From positions 1 through 64,000 of the forward strand of contig JAIXYT010000041.1 of assembly GCA_027490095.1 (NCBI GenBank): a stretch of DNA of 64,000 bases. The letters are read 5' to 3'. Origin of the DNA: Sphingomonadales bacterium (GTDB taxonomy: Bacteria; Pseudomonadota; Alphaproteobacteria; Sphingomonadales; Sphingomonadaceae). Within the stretch, counting starts at the first letter, position 1; the number at the start of each line of letters is the position of its first letter. Under the pieces are notes generated by a model, which searched no databases, was not told the origin of the DNA, and saw nothing but the letters and a program-made list of their open reading frames with translations. A program made the position numbers and the translations under genes. Below are positions 16,951 to 24,538 of the stretch, one piece after another.

Positions 16951-18210
16951 TCAAAGCCATTCGGGAACCAGGTCGGCCCCCACCAGCTCCTCGATCGTCT
17001 GCCGCGCCCGGATCACGCTGTACCGATCGCCGTCCACCAGCACCTCGGGCACCAGCGGCCGGCTGTTGTAGGTGCCGGCCATGGTCGCCCCATAGGCCCC
17101 GGCCGTCATCAGGCAGACAAGATCACCTTCCTCGACAGGCGTGATCGTCCGCCCCTCGGCGAACATGTCCCCCGTCTCGCACACCGGCCCCACGACGGTC
17201 GCGACCATCTCGCCGGCGCGCGGCTCCACCGCCCGGATGTCGTGATAAACGCCGTAGAGCGTCGGGCGGATGAGGTCGTTCATCGCCGCATCCAGCACCA
17301 CGAAGCTCCGCGTCGCGCCGGTCTTCACTGTCACCACCCGGGCCAGCAGAACGCCCGCATTGCCCGCGATCAGCCGGCCGGGCTCGAACATCAGCCGGAC
17401 ATCCCAGCCCTTCGTCACCCGCTCCACCATCGCGCCATAGTCGGCCGGCGAAGGCGGAAGCGGCAGCTTCGGATCATAGGGAATGCCAAGGCCCCCACCC
17501 AGGTCCACCCGGCTCACCACCTGCCCGGCGCTGCGAAGCCGCCCCACCAGCGCGCCCAGCTTGGCATAGGCCGCCTCCAGCGGCGCCAGGTCGAACAGCT
17601 GGCTCCCGATATGGGCCGCCACCCCAATCGGCCGGATCCCCGGCAGCGCCGCGGCTTCGGCGTACAGCGCCTCCACCCGATCGAGCGGCACCCCGAACTT
17701 GTTCTCCGCCTTGCCGGTCGAGATCTTGGCCAGCGTCCCCGCATCCACGTCGGGGTTCACCCGGATCGCGATCTCGGCCGTCGTCCCACAAGCAGCGGCA
17801 ACGGCCGAAAGCCGGCGCAGCTCGCCTTCGCTTTCCACGTTCAGCTGCAGGATTCCGGCCTCCAGGGCGGCCCGCATCTCGCCGTCCGTCTTGCCGACCC
17901 CCGAAAACACGATGCGCTCGGGCGCAATGCCGGCCGCAAGCGCGCGCCGCATCTCGCCCTCGGACACCACGTCCGCGCCAAAGCCTTCCTGCCCCAGCAG
18001 CTTCAGCACCGCCACATTGGGGTTCGCCTTCACCGCAAAGGCCACCAGCGGCCGGTCCAGGCCCGAAAGCGCCTCGTGGAACACCCGCGCATGCCGCCGC
18101 AGCGTTCCAGCCGAATACACATAGACCGGCGTCCCGACCTCGTCGGCAATCCGCGCAAGCGCCACGCCCTCGGCGTGCATCCGCCCGTCCTTCACCTCGA
18201 AAAAGTCCAT
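16951..18210 (-). CDS. lysA: Diaminopimelate decarboxylase
   Basis: A 419-residue PLP enzyme catalysing the last step of lysine synthesis, meso-diaminopimelate to L-lysine. The PLP-binding lysine is in FAVKANPN near residue 61; GGGLGIPY near 240 binds the cofactor phosphate, EPGR near 285 and CETGD near 345 supply further active-site residues of fold type III decarboxylases. The start codon shares one base with the stop of the lptM-like gene (TGATG), implying translational coupling. The argH-lptM-lysA order is also seen in other proteobacteria, which supports the calls. Confidence 0.96.
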   Translation of the reverse strand: MDFFEVKDGRMHAEGVALARIADEVGTPVYVYSAGTLRRHARVFHEALSGLDRPLVAFAVKANPNVAVLKLLGQEGFGADVVSEGEMRRALAAGIAPERIVFSGVGKTDGEMRAALEAGILQLNVESEGELRRLSAVAAACGTTAEIAIRVNPDVDAGTLAKISTGKAENKFGVPLDRVEALYAEAAALPGIRPIGVAAHIGSQLFDLAPLEAAYAKLGALVGRLRSAGQVVSRVDLGGGLGIPYDPKLPLPPSPADYGAMVERVTKGWDVRLMFEPGRLIAGNAGVLLARVVTVKTGATRSFVVLDAAMNDLIRPTLYGVYHDIRAVEPRAGEMVATVVGPVCETGDMFAEGRTITPVEEGDLVCLMTAGAYGATMAGTYNSRPLVPEVLVDGDRYSVIRARQTIEELVGADLVPEWL

Positions 18211-18596
18211 CAGCGGTCCTGCGGCTCGAAACTGGGGGTGTCGGGGGTCTCGCCCGTCATCGCGTCGGTCTGGCGCGGCAAGGGCCGTGCATCCGCTGCC
18301 TCCTCGCCCGGGAAAGGCACCTTGCGGCTTGTCTGGGTGCCTTCTGGCGGCAGGCTGAACGGGTCGTCCCGCCGCACCTCCAGCTTCACCGTCAGCTCGT
18401 CCACCCGGATCGGCCGCGCGGCGGCCGGCACCGTCAGCCCGGCTTCCACCTTGCGCCGCTCGGCTGCCCGCGCCGCCTTCTGCTCCTCGCGCGACAGGGC
18501 CGGGTCCGGCGGCTCCAGCCGCGTGACCGCGCCCTTGTAGCCGCAGCCGGCGATCACCAGCCCGGCGCCCAGCAGCAGAAGCACTCTCACGCCCAT
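18210..18596 (-). CDS. lptM: LptM/YifL-like small lipoprotein
   Basis: A 128-residue lipoprotein with signal [18 protein letters not shown] and mature start CGYKGAV, close to the CG(Q/Y)KGPL start of the LptM (YifL) family, which in E. coli helps assemble the LptD-LptE lipopolysaccharide translocon. The rest is charged and Pro rich, longer than the 67-residue E. coli protein and without further motifs. It overlaps argH by 10 bp upstream and lysA by 1 bp downstream. The position beside lysA is the usual one for this family. The functional transfer rests mainly on the short N-terminal motif and the gene order. Confidence 0.75.
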   Translation of the reverse strand: MGVRVLLLLGAGLVIAGCGYKGAVTRLEPPDPALSREEQKAARAAERRKVEAGLTVPAAARPIRVDELTVKLEVRRDDPFSLPPEGTQTSRKVPFPGEEAADARPLPRQTDAMTGETPDTPSFEPQDR

Positions 18597-20020
18597 TGCG
18601 GCACCTCCGCGATCGCGGCCTCGGCCGCCGCCTTCACCCGCTCGGGCGCCGTCCCGCCCAGGCTCCGCCGGCTCGAAACACTTGCCTCCACGCTCAGCAC
18701 GTCGAACACGCCGGCGCTGATCCGCGCGTCGATCGCCTGCAGCTGCTGAAGGCTTAAGCCGTCCAGCATCACGCCCGCATCCTCCGCCGCCTTCACCGCC
18801 CGGCCGGTGATGTGGTGCGCCTCGCGGAAGGGCACGCCCCCTTCGCGCACCAGCCAGTCGGCAAGGTCGGTCGCCGTCGAAAAGCCGCTGGCCGCACTGG
18901 CCCGCATCCGCCCGGGCACAAAGGCAATCGTCTCCATCATCCCCGCGCAGGCCGCAAGGCTCAGCTCCAGAAGGTCATGGGCTTCGAACACCGGCTCCTT
19001 GTCGTCCTGCATGTCCTTCGAATAGGCCAGCGGCAAGCCCTTCATGGTCACCATCAGGCCCGTCATCAGGCCCAGGATCCGCCCCGAATGGCCGCGCACC
19101 AGCTCGGCGGCATCCGGGTTCTTCTTCTGCGGCATGATCGAGCTGCCCGTCGACCACTGGTCGGGCAGGCGCACCCAGCCGAACGGCTGGCTCGCCCACA
19201 GGATGATCTCCTCGGCCAGCCGGCTCAGGTGCAGCGCGCATTGCGTCGCGCTGGTCAAATACTCGATCGCGAAATCCCGGTCCGAAACGCTGTCCAGCGA
19301 ATTGGCCGTGGGCGCATCGAAGCCCAGCGCCGCCGCAGTTGCCGCCCGGTCGATCGGAAAGCCCGTGCCGGCAAGCGCCGCTGCCCCAAGGGGGCACTGG
19401 TTCAGCCTTGCGCGCGCATCCCGGAACCGCCCGAAGTCGCGCTTCAGCATTTCCACATAGGCCATCAGGTGATGCCCCAGCGTCACCGGCTGCGCGACCT
19501 GCAGGTGGGTAAAGCCGGGCATCACGGTCGCATGATGCTCCAGCGCCCGGGCCGCCAGCACGCCGGCAAGGGTGCGGATCGCCGCCAGATGCCCGTCGAT
19601 CGCATCCCGCACCCAAAGGCGGAAGTCGGTTGCCACCTGGTCGTTCCGGCTGCGCGCCGTGTGCAGCCGCCCGGCATCCGGCCCGACGATCGCTGCCAGC
19701 CGGGTCTCCACCGTCATGTGGATGTCTTCCAGCGCAAGGTCCACCGGCACCCCGCCGCCTTCATATTCGGCCTCGACCTGCGCCAGCCCGCCGGCGATCC
19801 GGGCTGCTGCCCCCGCGTCGATGATGCCCTGGCGGCCCAGCATCGCCACATGCGCCTTCGAGCCTGCGATGTCCTGGCGCCACAGCCGCTTGTCGAAGGG
19901 GATGGAGGCATTTATCTCGGCCATCACAGCCGCGGGGCCGCCTTCGAAACGGCCACCCCAAAGCGCGTTGGCGCCCCCGCCCGGGGCTCCCTCGCCATCA
20001 GTCTTGCCGGAGGTCCCCAT
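18587..20020 (-). CDS. argH: Argininosuccinate lyase
   Basis: A 477-residue enzyme splitting argininosuccinate into arginine and fumarate, the last step of arginine synthesis. The N-terminus has [16 protein letters not shown] and [20 protein letters not shown], typical of alphaproteobacterial ArgH. The superfamily signature [16 protein letters not shown], which carries the catalytic Ser loop, lies near residues 288-303. The ATG at 20020 is the only start that keeps the conserved N-terminus without a long unrelated extension. Unusually, it overlaps the ATG of the divergent TlpA-like gene inside one CATG. Its nearest purine-rich sequence (GAGGGA) is about 13 nt upstream, weak for a ribosome site. 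Confidence 0.95.
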   Translation of the reverse strand: MGTSGKTDGEGAPGGGANALWGGRFEGGPAAVMAEINASIPFDKRLWRQDIAGSKAHVAMLGRQGIIDAGAAARIAGGLAQVEAEYEGGGVPVDLALEDIHMTVETRLAAIVGPDAGRLHTARSRNDQVATDFRLWVRDAIDGHLAAIRTLAGVLAARALEHHATVMPGFTHLQVAQPVTLGHHLMAYVEMLKRDFGRFRDARARLNQCPLGAAALAGTGFPIDRAATAAALGFDAPTANSLDSVSDRDFAIEYLTSATQCALHLSRLAEEIILWASQPFGWVRLPDQWSTGSSIMPQKKNPDAAELVRGHSGRILGLMTGLMVTMKGLPLAYSKDMQDDKEPVFEAHDLLELSLAACAGMMETIAFVPGRMRASAASGFSTATDLADWLVREGGVPFREAHHITGRAVKAAEDAGVMLDGLSLQQLQAIDARISAGVFDVLSVEASVSSRRSLGGTAPERVKAAAEAAIAEVPQWA

Positions 20021-20594
20021 GAAGCGCGCTCTGTCCCTCGCAACCCTCGTGCTGCTGGCAGCCTGCCAGCAGCAAGGCCCTAAGGCCGAAGCGCCAGCCT
20101 CGCAACCCGCCGAAGCGGTGAACGCCGGGGGCGAGCCCCTCCACGGCCAGTTCGACACCCAGTTCGCCGGCAAGCCCGCACCCGATCTCGCGCTCGACAC
20201 CACGCCCGAAGGCGCAACCGAAACCATCGCCGACATCCTGAAGGCGAACCCCGGCAAGCCCGTCCTCGTGAACCTCTGGGCCACCTGGTGCGCCCCCTGC
20301 CTGAAAGAGCTTCCCACCCTCGACCGCCTCGCCGCCGACACGAAAGGCAAGCTGGTGGTCGTGCCGCTCAGCCAGGACATGGAAGGCTGGCGCAAGGTTT
20401 CGGAGAGCTTCACCCCGGCGAAATACCCGAATCTCCAGACCCGCGTCGAAAGCCAGATGCAGTTCGGTTTCCAGCTCGGCGCCCGCGGCCTGCCGCTCAC
20501 CATCCTCTACGACGCGCAAGGGAAAGAGGTCTGGCGCTACGCCGGAGACCGCGACTGGTCCTCGCGCGAAAGCCGCGCGAAACTGGGCGTCTAA
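20019..20594 (+). CDS. TlpA-like thioredoxin-fold lipoprotein
   Basis: A 191-residue exported lipoprotein: signal [16 protein letters not shown] with Cys16 as the lipidated residue, a Gly/Ala-rich linker, then a thioredoxin fold with the redox motif W90-C-A-P-C94. The cis-proline region is RGLPLTI near 163. It would act in the periplasm as a thiol-disulfide reductase, for instance in cytochrome c maturation. GGAGG at 20009-20013 supports the start, so its ribosome site and promoter must lie inside argH. The open frame extending upstream is an antisense shadow of argH. Confidence 0.9.
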   Translation: MKRALSLATLVLLAACQQQGPKAEAPASQPAEAVNAGGEPLHGQFDTQFAGKPAPDLALDTTPEGATETIADILKANPGKPVLVNLWATWCAPCLKELPTLDRLAADTKGKLVVVPLSQDMEGWRKVSESFTPAKYPNLQTRVESQMQFGFQLGARGLPLTILYDAQGKEVWRYAGDRDWSSRESRAKLGV

Positions 20595-20623
20595 CCCCTC
20601 AGGGTGTCGGCCCAGCGGGCCGC

Positions 20624-21262
20624 TCAGGGTGTCGGCTGGGCACCCTCCAGCGCCTCGCACAGCGCGGTCAGGAACTCGCCCGCCGGCTGCCCGTCGATCG
20701 CCCGGTGGTCCACCGTCAGCGAAATCCCCATCAGCCCGTCGCGCCCGATCCGCCCCAGCCCCACGATCGCCGTCTGCGGCCGGTTCAGAACCGGCGTGAA
20801 ATGCCGCACCCGCGTCAGCCCCAGGTTCGAGATGGAGATCGTGCCCGCGGACATCTCCTTCACCGTCAGCTTGTTGACGGGCGCCCGCTCCACCAGGCTC
20901 GCCCGCTCGGATGCAATCTGGGGCAGGCCTTTTGCGGCACAATCGAACACGCAGGGCACCACCAGCGCGCCGGGCAGCCCGATCGCCACGCCCACGTTGA
21001 TCTCGGCCTGCGGCACCACCGCGCCGTCGATCTCATGCGCATTGAACAGGGGAAAGTCGGGCAGGATGCGGGCCAGCGCAGCAATCACAAGGTCCTCGTA
21101 ACCAACCTTCTGCCCGGCATCCTTCCACCACCTGCGCGCCTCGGTCAGCGCCGACGCATCCGCATCCGCGAAAAAGCTCAGCTGCGCAGTCGTCTGCACC
21201 GATTCCAGCATCCGCCTGGCGATCACGCCGCGGATGCCCGTGAATTTCAGCGGCGAACTCAC
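20624..21262 (-). CDS. 2-oxoacid dehydrogenase E2 catalytic domain, stand-alone
   Basis: A 212-residue protein corresponding only to the acyltransferase core of an E2 subunit. It starts SSPLKFTGIRGVIARRML, the usual beginning of the catalytic domain, and ends with the active-site motif DHRAIDG (His near residue 184, Asp four residues on). No lipoyl or peripheral subunit-binding domain precedes it in frame. The GTG start overlaps the stop of the lipoyl protein by 4 bp (GTGA), so the two halves are translated in series from one mRNA. Normal E2 proteins are 400-550 residues with all domains fused. The substrate 2-oxoacid is not predictable; acetoin or branched-chain complexes are possible. Confidence 0.85.
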   Translation of the reverse strand: MSSPLKFTGIRGVIARRMLESVQTTAQLSFFADADASALTEARRWWKDAGQKVGYEDLVIAALARILPDFPLFNAHEIDGAVVPQAEINVGVAIGLPGALVVPCVFDCAAKGLPQIASERASLVERAPVNKLTVKEMSAGTISISNLGLTRVRHFTPVLNRPQTAIVGLGRIGRDGLMGISLTVDHRAIDGQPAGEFLTALCEALEGAQPTP

Positions 21263-21495
21263 TCGATATGGGCGACGGTGTCGCCCTTGTTCACCACCAC
21301 TTCGGGCTCCACCAGGATCTTCAGCTTGCCGGACGCCGGCGCCTCCAGCTCCAGCGTCACCTTCTCCACCAGCACCTCGGCGATCAGGTCGCCCTGCTTC
21401 ACGCTTGCGCCATCGGCATAGAGCCACAGCACGATCGAGCCGGTCTTGTCGTCCTCGTCCCACAGGTCGGCGGGGATGATCACAGGTGTCGCCAT
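21259..21495 (-). CDS. Stand-alone lipoyl carrier protein of the dehydrogenase cluster
   Basis: A 78-residue biotinyl/lipoyl domain and nothing else. The modified lysine is expected to be K45 in VLVEKVTLEL, at the hairpin tip where EtDKA is usual; the second half PASGKLKILVEPEVVVNKGD closes the barrel. It is encoded between E1 beta (1-bp gap) and the E2 catalytic protein (4-bp overlap), so it is evidently the swinging-arm carrier for this complex supplied in trans. With no linker or E1-binding domain it must dock by other contacts. Lipoylation is inferred from the domain and not directly visible. Confidence 0.88.
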   Translation of the reverse strand: MATPVIIPADLWDEDDKTGSIVLWLYADGASVKQGDLIAEVLVEKVTLELEAPASGKLKILVEPEVVVNKGDTVAHIE

Positions 21496-21496
21496 C

Positions 21497-22501
21497 TTAC
21501 ATCAGCTTCCTTGCAGCATCGGCAATGCGCCCTGCCAGCGGCAGGATCGCCTGTTCCATCGGCCGGGCAAAGGGGATCGGAATGTCGGGCGTGCACACCC
21601 GGATCGGCGGCTTCTTCAGCACCGTCGGGTCCCGCTCCACCACACTCGCGATCACTTCGCCCGAAACCCCGTAGGACATATAGTCCTCGTCGGTCACCAC
21701 CAGGCGCCCGGTCTTGGCCACACTCGCGAAGATGCCGTCCCGGTCCAGCGGCACCAGGCTCCTCAGGTCCACCACTTCCGCCGAAATCCCGTCCTTCGCG
21801 AGGCTGTCGGCGGCCTTAAGGCTCTCGTGCACGCTCATGCCCAGGCCCGTGATCGTCACGTCGGTTCCCTCGCGGTACACCTTCACCTTGCCGAACGGCA
21901 CGGTGTAGGGCTCGTCCGGCACCTCGCTCAGCGTCGTCTTGATGGGGGTCCCCATCCAGCCCACGCCGGCCGTTCCCTTGTGCGTCAGGAAGATCACGAA
22001 ATTCTCGTCCCTCAGCGCCGTGTGCAGCATCCCCTTCGCGTCATAGGCGTTGGAAGGGTAAACCACCTTCGCACCCGGGATGTGCGCGACGGTCGCGTGC
22101 AGGCACTGCGAATGCTGGGCCGCATTGTTGTAGCCCCCTCCGGTCCCGATCAGCAGCGTCATCGGCACCTTCACCGCCCCGCCAGACATGTAGTGCGTCT
22201 TCGATGCCGTGTTCAGCAGCACGTTGTAGCAGACACCGATGAAGTCGATGTAGGCAAGGTCGATCACCGGGTGCATCCCGGCCATGGCGGCGCCTGCCGC
22301 CATGCCGATGAAGCCCGTCTCGGAAATCGGGGTCGAGATCACCCGCTCCGGGCCGTATTTCGCCCCGAAGCCGTCCATCGTCCCGAAGATCCCGCCGAAC
22401 TTGTAGATGTCCTCGCCCAGGCAGAAGATGTCGTCCCGGCGCTCCATCTCCCAGTCCAGCGCCTCGCGCCCAGCGCGCGACATGGTGAGAATACGGCTCA
22501 T
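21497..22501 (-). CDS. 2-oxoacid dehydrogenase E1 component, beta subunit
   Basis: A 334-residue transketolase-type subunit that binds the pyrimidine half of thiamine diphosphate. The conserved Glu region GEDIYKFGGIFG is at about residues 29-40, followed by ISTPISETGFIGMAAGAA near 55-72 and a C-terminal transketolase domain (VVTDEDYMSYGVSGE). Length fits the alpha2beta2 E1 family. It overlaps E1 alpha by 4 bp (ATGA) and is followed after 1 bp by the lipoyl protein. In sequence feel it is nearer to acetoin/branched-chain E1 beta than to a classical pyruvate PdhB, which here would carry an N-terminal lipoyl domain; this is an impression only. Confidence 0.92.
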   Translation of the reverse strand: MSRILTMSRAGREALDWEMERRDDIFCLGEDIYKFGGIFGTMDGFGAKYGPERVISTPISETGFIGMAAGAAMAGMHPVIDLAYIDFIGVCYNVLLNTASKTHYMSGGAVKVPMTLLIGTGGGYNNAAQHSQCLHATVAHIPGAKVVYPSNAYDAKGMLHTALRDENFVIFLTHKGTAGVGWMGTPIKTTLSEVPDEPYTVPFGKVKVYREGTDVTITGLGMSVHESLKAADSLAKDGISAEVVDLRSLVPLDRDGIFASVAKTGRLVVTDEDYMSYGVSGEVIASVVERDPTVLKKPPIRVCTPDIPIPFARPMEQAILPLAGRIADAARKLM

Positions 22502-23484
22502 TGCGCGCCTCCCGCAAAGACATGGTCGAAGGCCTCCGAGGGGTCAGGGTAGGGCGCCTCCTTCGCAAAGGTCATCGCCGTCTCCATCCGCGCCTTCGCC
22601 GCCGCTTCGATCGCGTCCGCGTCGGCCTCGGTCAGCACGCCCAGCTTCACCAGCTTCGCCCGATAGAGCGGCAGCGGGTCCTCCTGCTTCATCTGCTCGG
22701 GGATATAGGCCTGCTGGTCGCCCATGAAGTGGCCCTGCAGACGCGCGGTCTTCAGCTCCAGGATGGTGCCGCCCTTGCCGGCCCGCGCCCGCTCCACCGC
22801 GCGCACGGTCGCCTCATAGATGTCGTCGGGGTCGTTCGTGGCGACATATTCGCCGGCAAGCCCATAGCCCGCCGCCCGGTCGCTGTTCCGCTCCACTGCG
22901 GTCGATTCCGACTTCGCCGTCGAAACCCCCCACTCATTGTCCTGCACCACGGTGATCACCGGCAGCTTCCACAGCCCCACCATGTTCAACACCTCGTGAA
23001 AGGCGCCCTGGTTCGCAGCCCCCTCGCCAAGGAAGGTCACCGCAATCCCCGGCTTCTTCTGCAGCCGGCGCGCCAGCGCCATCCCGGCCGCCGGCGCCAT
23101 CCCCTCGGCAATGATCCCCGAGGACGCGAAGTTCACCGCCGGATCATAGATGTGCATGTGCCCGCCCTTGCCCTGGCTCAGCCCAGGCTTCTTTCCCAGA
23201 AGCTCGGCCGACATCCGGTCGAGGTCCACGCCCCGGCACACCGCCACATGGTGCGGCCGGTGGTCGGCGGTGATCATGTCGTCGGGGCCCAGCGCCCCGC
23301 ACACGCCAGCGCCGACGGGCTCGGCCCCGTTCGAACAGTGCAGCTCACCCGGAAGCGGCCCGGCACCGAAGGCGAAGATCGGCAGCTTCCCCTCCCAGTA
23401 GAGCGCGATCATCGCATCATCGAATGCCCGGCTCAGACACATCTTCTCATAGAAGCTGCGCCTCAATTCCGCTGTCAGCGCCAT
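22498..23484 (-). CDS. 2-oxoacid dehydrogenase E1 component, alpha subunit
   Basis: A 328-residue thiamine-diphosphate-binding subunit. The diphosphate/Mg2+ motif runs from GEGAANQG near residue 160 to the DNEW near 191. HHVAVCRG and SQGKGGHMHIYD are usual for E1 alpha of pyruvate, branched-chain or acetoin dehydrogenases. The ATG at 23484 has GGGGAGGTC 6 nt upstream, which decides this start over a longer open frame. It is the first gene of the E1 alpha-E1 beta-lipoyl-E2 cluster. No E3 (lipoamide dehydrogenase) gene follows, so E3 must come from elsewhere in the genome. A 100-bp gap separates it from the tail-tube-like genes upstream on the same strand. Confidence 0.92.
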   Translation of the reverse strand: MALTAELRRSFYEKMCLSRAFDDAMIALYWEGKLPIFAFGAGPLPGELHCSNGAEPVGAGVCGALGPDDMITADHRPHHVAVCRGVDLDRMSAELLGKKPGLSQGKGGHMHIYDPAVNFASSGIIAEGMAPAAGMALARRLQKKPGIAVTFLGEGAANQGAFHEVLNMVGLWKLPVITVVQDNEWGVSTAKSESTAVERNSDRAAGYGLAGEYVATNDPDDIYEATVRAVERARAGKGGTILELKTARLQGHFMGDQQAYIPEQMKQEDPLPLYRAKLVKLGVLTEADADAIEAAAKARMETAMTFAKEAPYPDPSEAFDHVFAGGAQ

Positions 23485-23584
23485 CGAAAGACCTCCCCGT
23501 CTCGGTTCAGCCTCCTCTAGCCGACCCGGCACCCCCGAAGCGCCTCCCGCTTCTGGCAGCGGGCAACTGCGCCAGGTGCAGCCG

Positions 23585-23998
23585 TCAGCCCATCGTCACC
23601 CTGGCAAAGGTCAGCGTCAGCGTCTCGGTCAGAACCCCCCCTGCCACCGCATCCAGCGGCGAAAGCGCCAGCGACACCGGCGTCGCCCCCTCGAAGACAT
23701 ATCGCGCCACCGGCTCGCCCCGCCCATCCAGCAGCGTCACCCGCACCGTCCGCACCCGGCCGGCCCGGATCGGCAGCCGCGACCGAACAGCACGAATCGG
23801 CCGCGCCGGCACCCGCGAAACCGGCATCTGCAACCAGTCCAGCAGCTCCCTGCCGCCATCGACCGCCCGCGTCAGCTGCAGTTGGCCCCCGCCCTCGGCC
23901 GGAAACGGCTCGAACGTCACCCCGAGGAACGCGTCCGATCCCTCCGGCCCGCCCCAGTCCACCCGGAAGCGTGCCGCCGAGGCCGGCTGCCTACTCAA
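23585..23998 (-). CDS. Second T4 gp19-like tail-tube protein
   Basis: A 137-residue beta-rich protein with the look of the phage tail-tube/T4 gp19 family: FRVDWGG at the start, LLDWLQMP in the middle and LSLALSPLDA then LTLTFARVTM at the end. These match the general outline of its upstream neighbour, though it is more diverged. The probable TTG start (23998) overlaps that neighbour's stop (TTGAGTAG), so the two are coupled; a GTG 12 codons later is the alternative. Such proteins form the inner tube of contractile phage tails and extracellular injection systems. No sheath, baseplate or spike gene is in the window, so function here is unknown. Confidence 0.6.
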   Translation of the reverse strand: MSRQPASAARFRVDWGGPEGSDAFLGVTFEPFPAEGGGQLQLTRAVDGGRELLDWLQMPVSRVPARPIRAVRSRLPIRAGRVRTVRVTLLDGRGEPVARYVFEGATPVSLALSPLDAVAGGVLTETLTLTFARVTMG

Positions 23999-24428
23999 GC
24001 TCGAGCGCGTCCGCGGCAAGGACCAGCTCCTCCACGGCCACCGCATTCGCCGCCGCCGTCAGCGGCCCATGCGTCAGCTTCACGGGAAAGGCGCCGATCA
24101 GCTTCCATGTCACCGCCACGTCGCTCCGGTCCTCGGTCATCAGCCGGATCACGACGGTGCGTCTCTGCGCCGCCCCCAGCACGCCCTCGCGCAGCCAGGA
24201 ATAGAGGTCGAGGCTCCCCACCACCCCGCGCTTCAGCGTCACGTCCGACACTCTCGCGAGCCCCGGCAGCCTGCGCACGACGTTGCGCTTGTCGCTGCCC
24301 TCGCGGTAGGCGATCGTCTGCACCTCGATTGACAGACCCGACACCTCGGAAAAGCCCGCGACCGCCCCGTCACCCAGGTCCACCTCGAAGTTGAACCCCG
24401 CATAGGGGTTGTCCCGCTTCACCGCCAT
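23991..24428 (-). CDS. T4 gp19-like tail-tube protein, orphan
   Basis: A 145-residue protein of the phage tail protein/T4 gp19 family. The N-terminus NPYAGFNFEVDLGDGAVAGF followed by SEVSGLSIE is very characteristic, as are the central LPGLARVSDVTLKRGV segment and the acidic VEELVLAADALELE ending. These proteins stack as hexameric rings into the tube of contractile injection machines. Here it is followed only by a second, coupled gp19-like gene and then by the dehydrogenase E1 alpha gene. The divergent neighbour is glpD, so this is not an evident prophage or a complete injection-system cluster. Base composition matches the surrounding core genes. Confidence 0.8.
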   Translation of the reverse strand: MAVKRDNPYAGFNFEVDLGDGAVAGFSEVSGLSIEVQTIAYREGSDKRNVVRRLPGLARVSDVTLKRGVVGSLDLYSWLREGVLGAAQRRTVVIRLMTEDRSDVAVTWKLIGAFPVKLTHGPLTAAANAVAVEELVLAADALELE

Positions 24429-24538
24429 CACCCGTCTCCCCAGACTGTCCGGCCCGCGGCCCATGCTGCGCTCCACCTGCGCCGCTGTCCACCCGCCCCT
24501 TTGCGAAGCCGCCAATCTTTCGCTACGGCAGCCCTCCC

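Noticed and set aside
23585-24428. Prophage or complete contractile injection system
   Set aside because: Only two tube-like genes are present; no integrase, capsid, sheath or baseplate genes, and composition equals that of the host.
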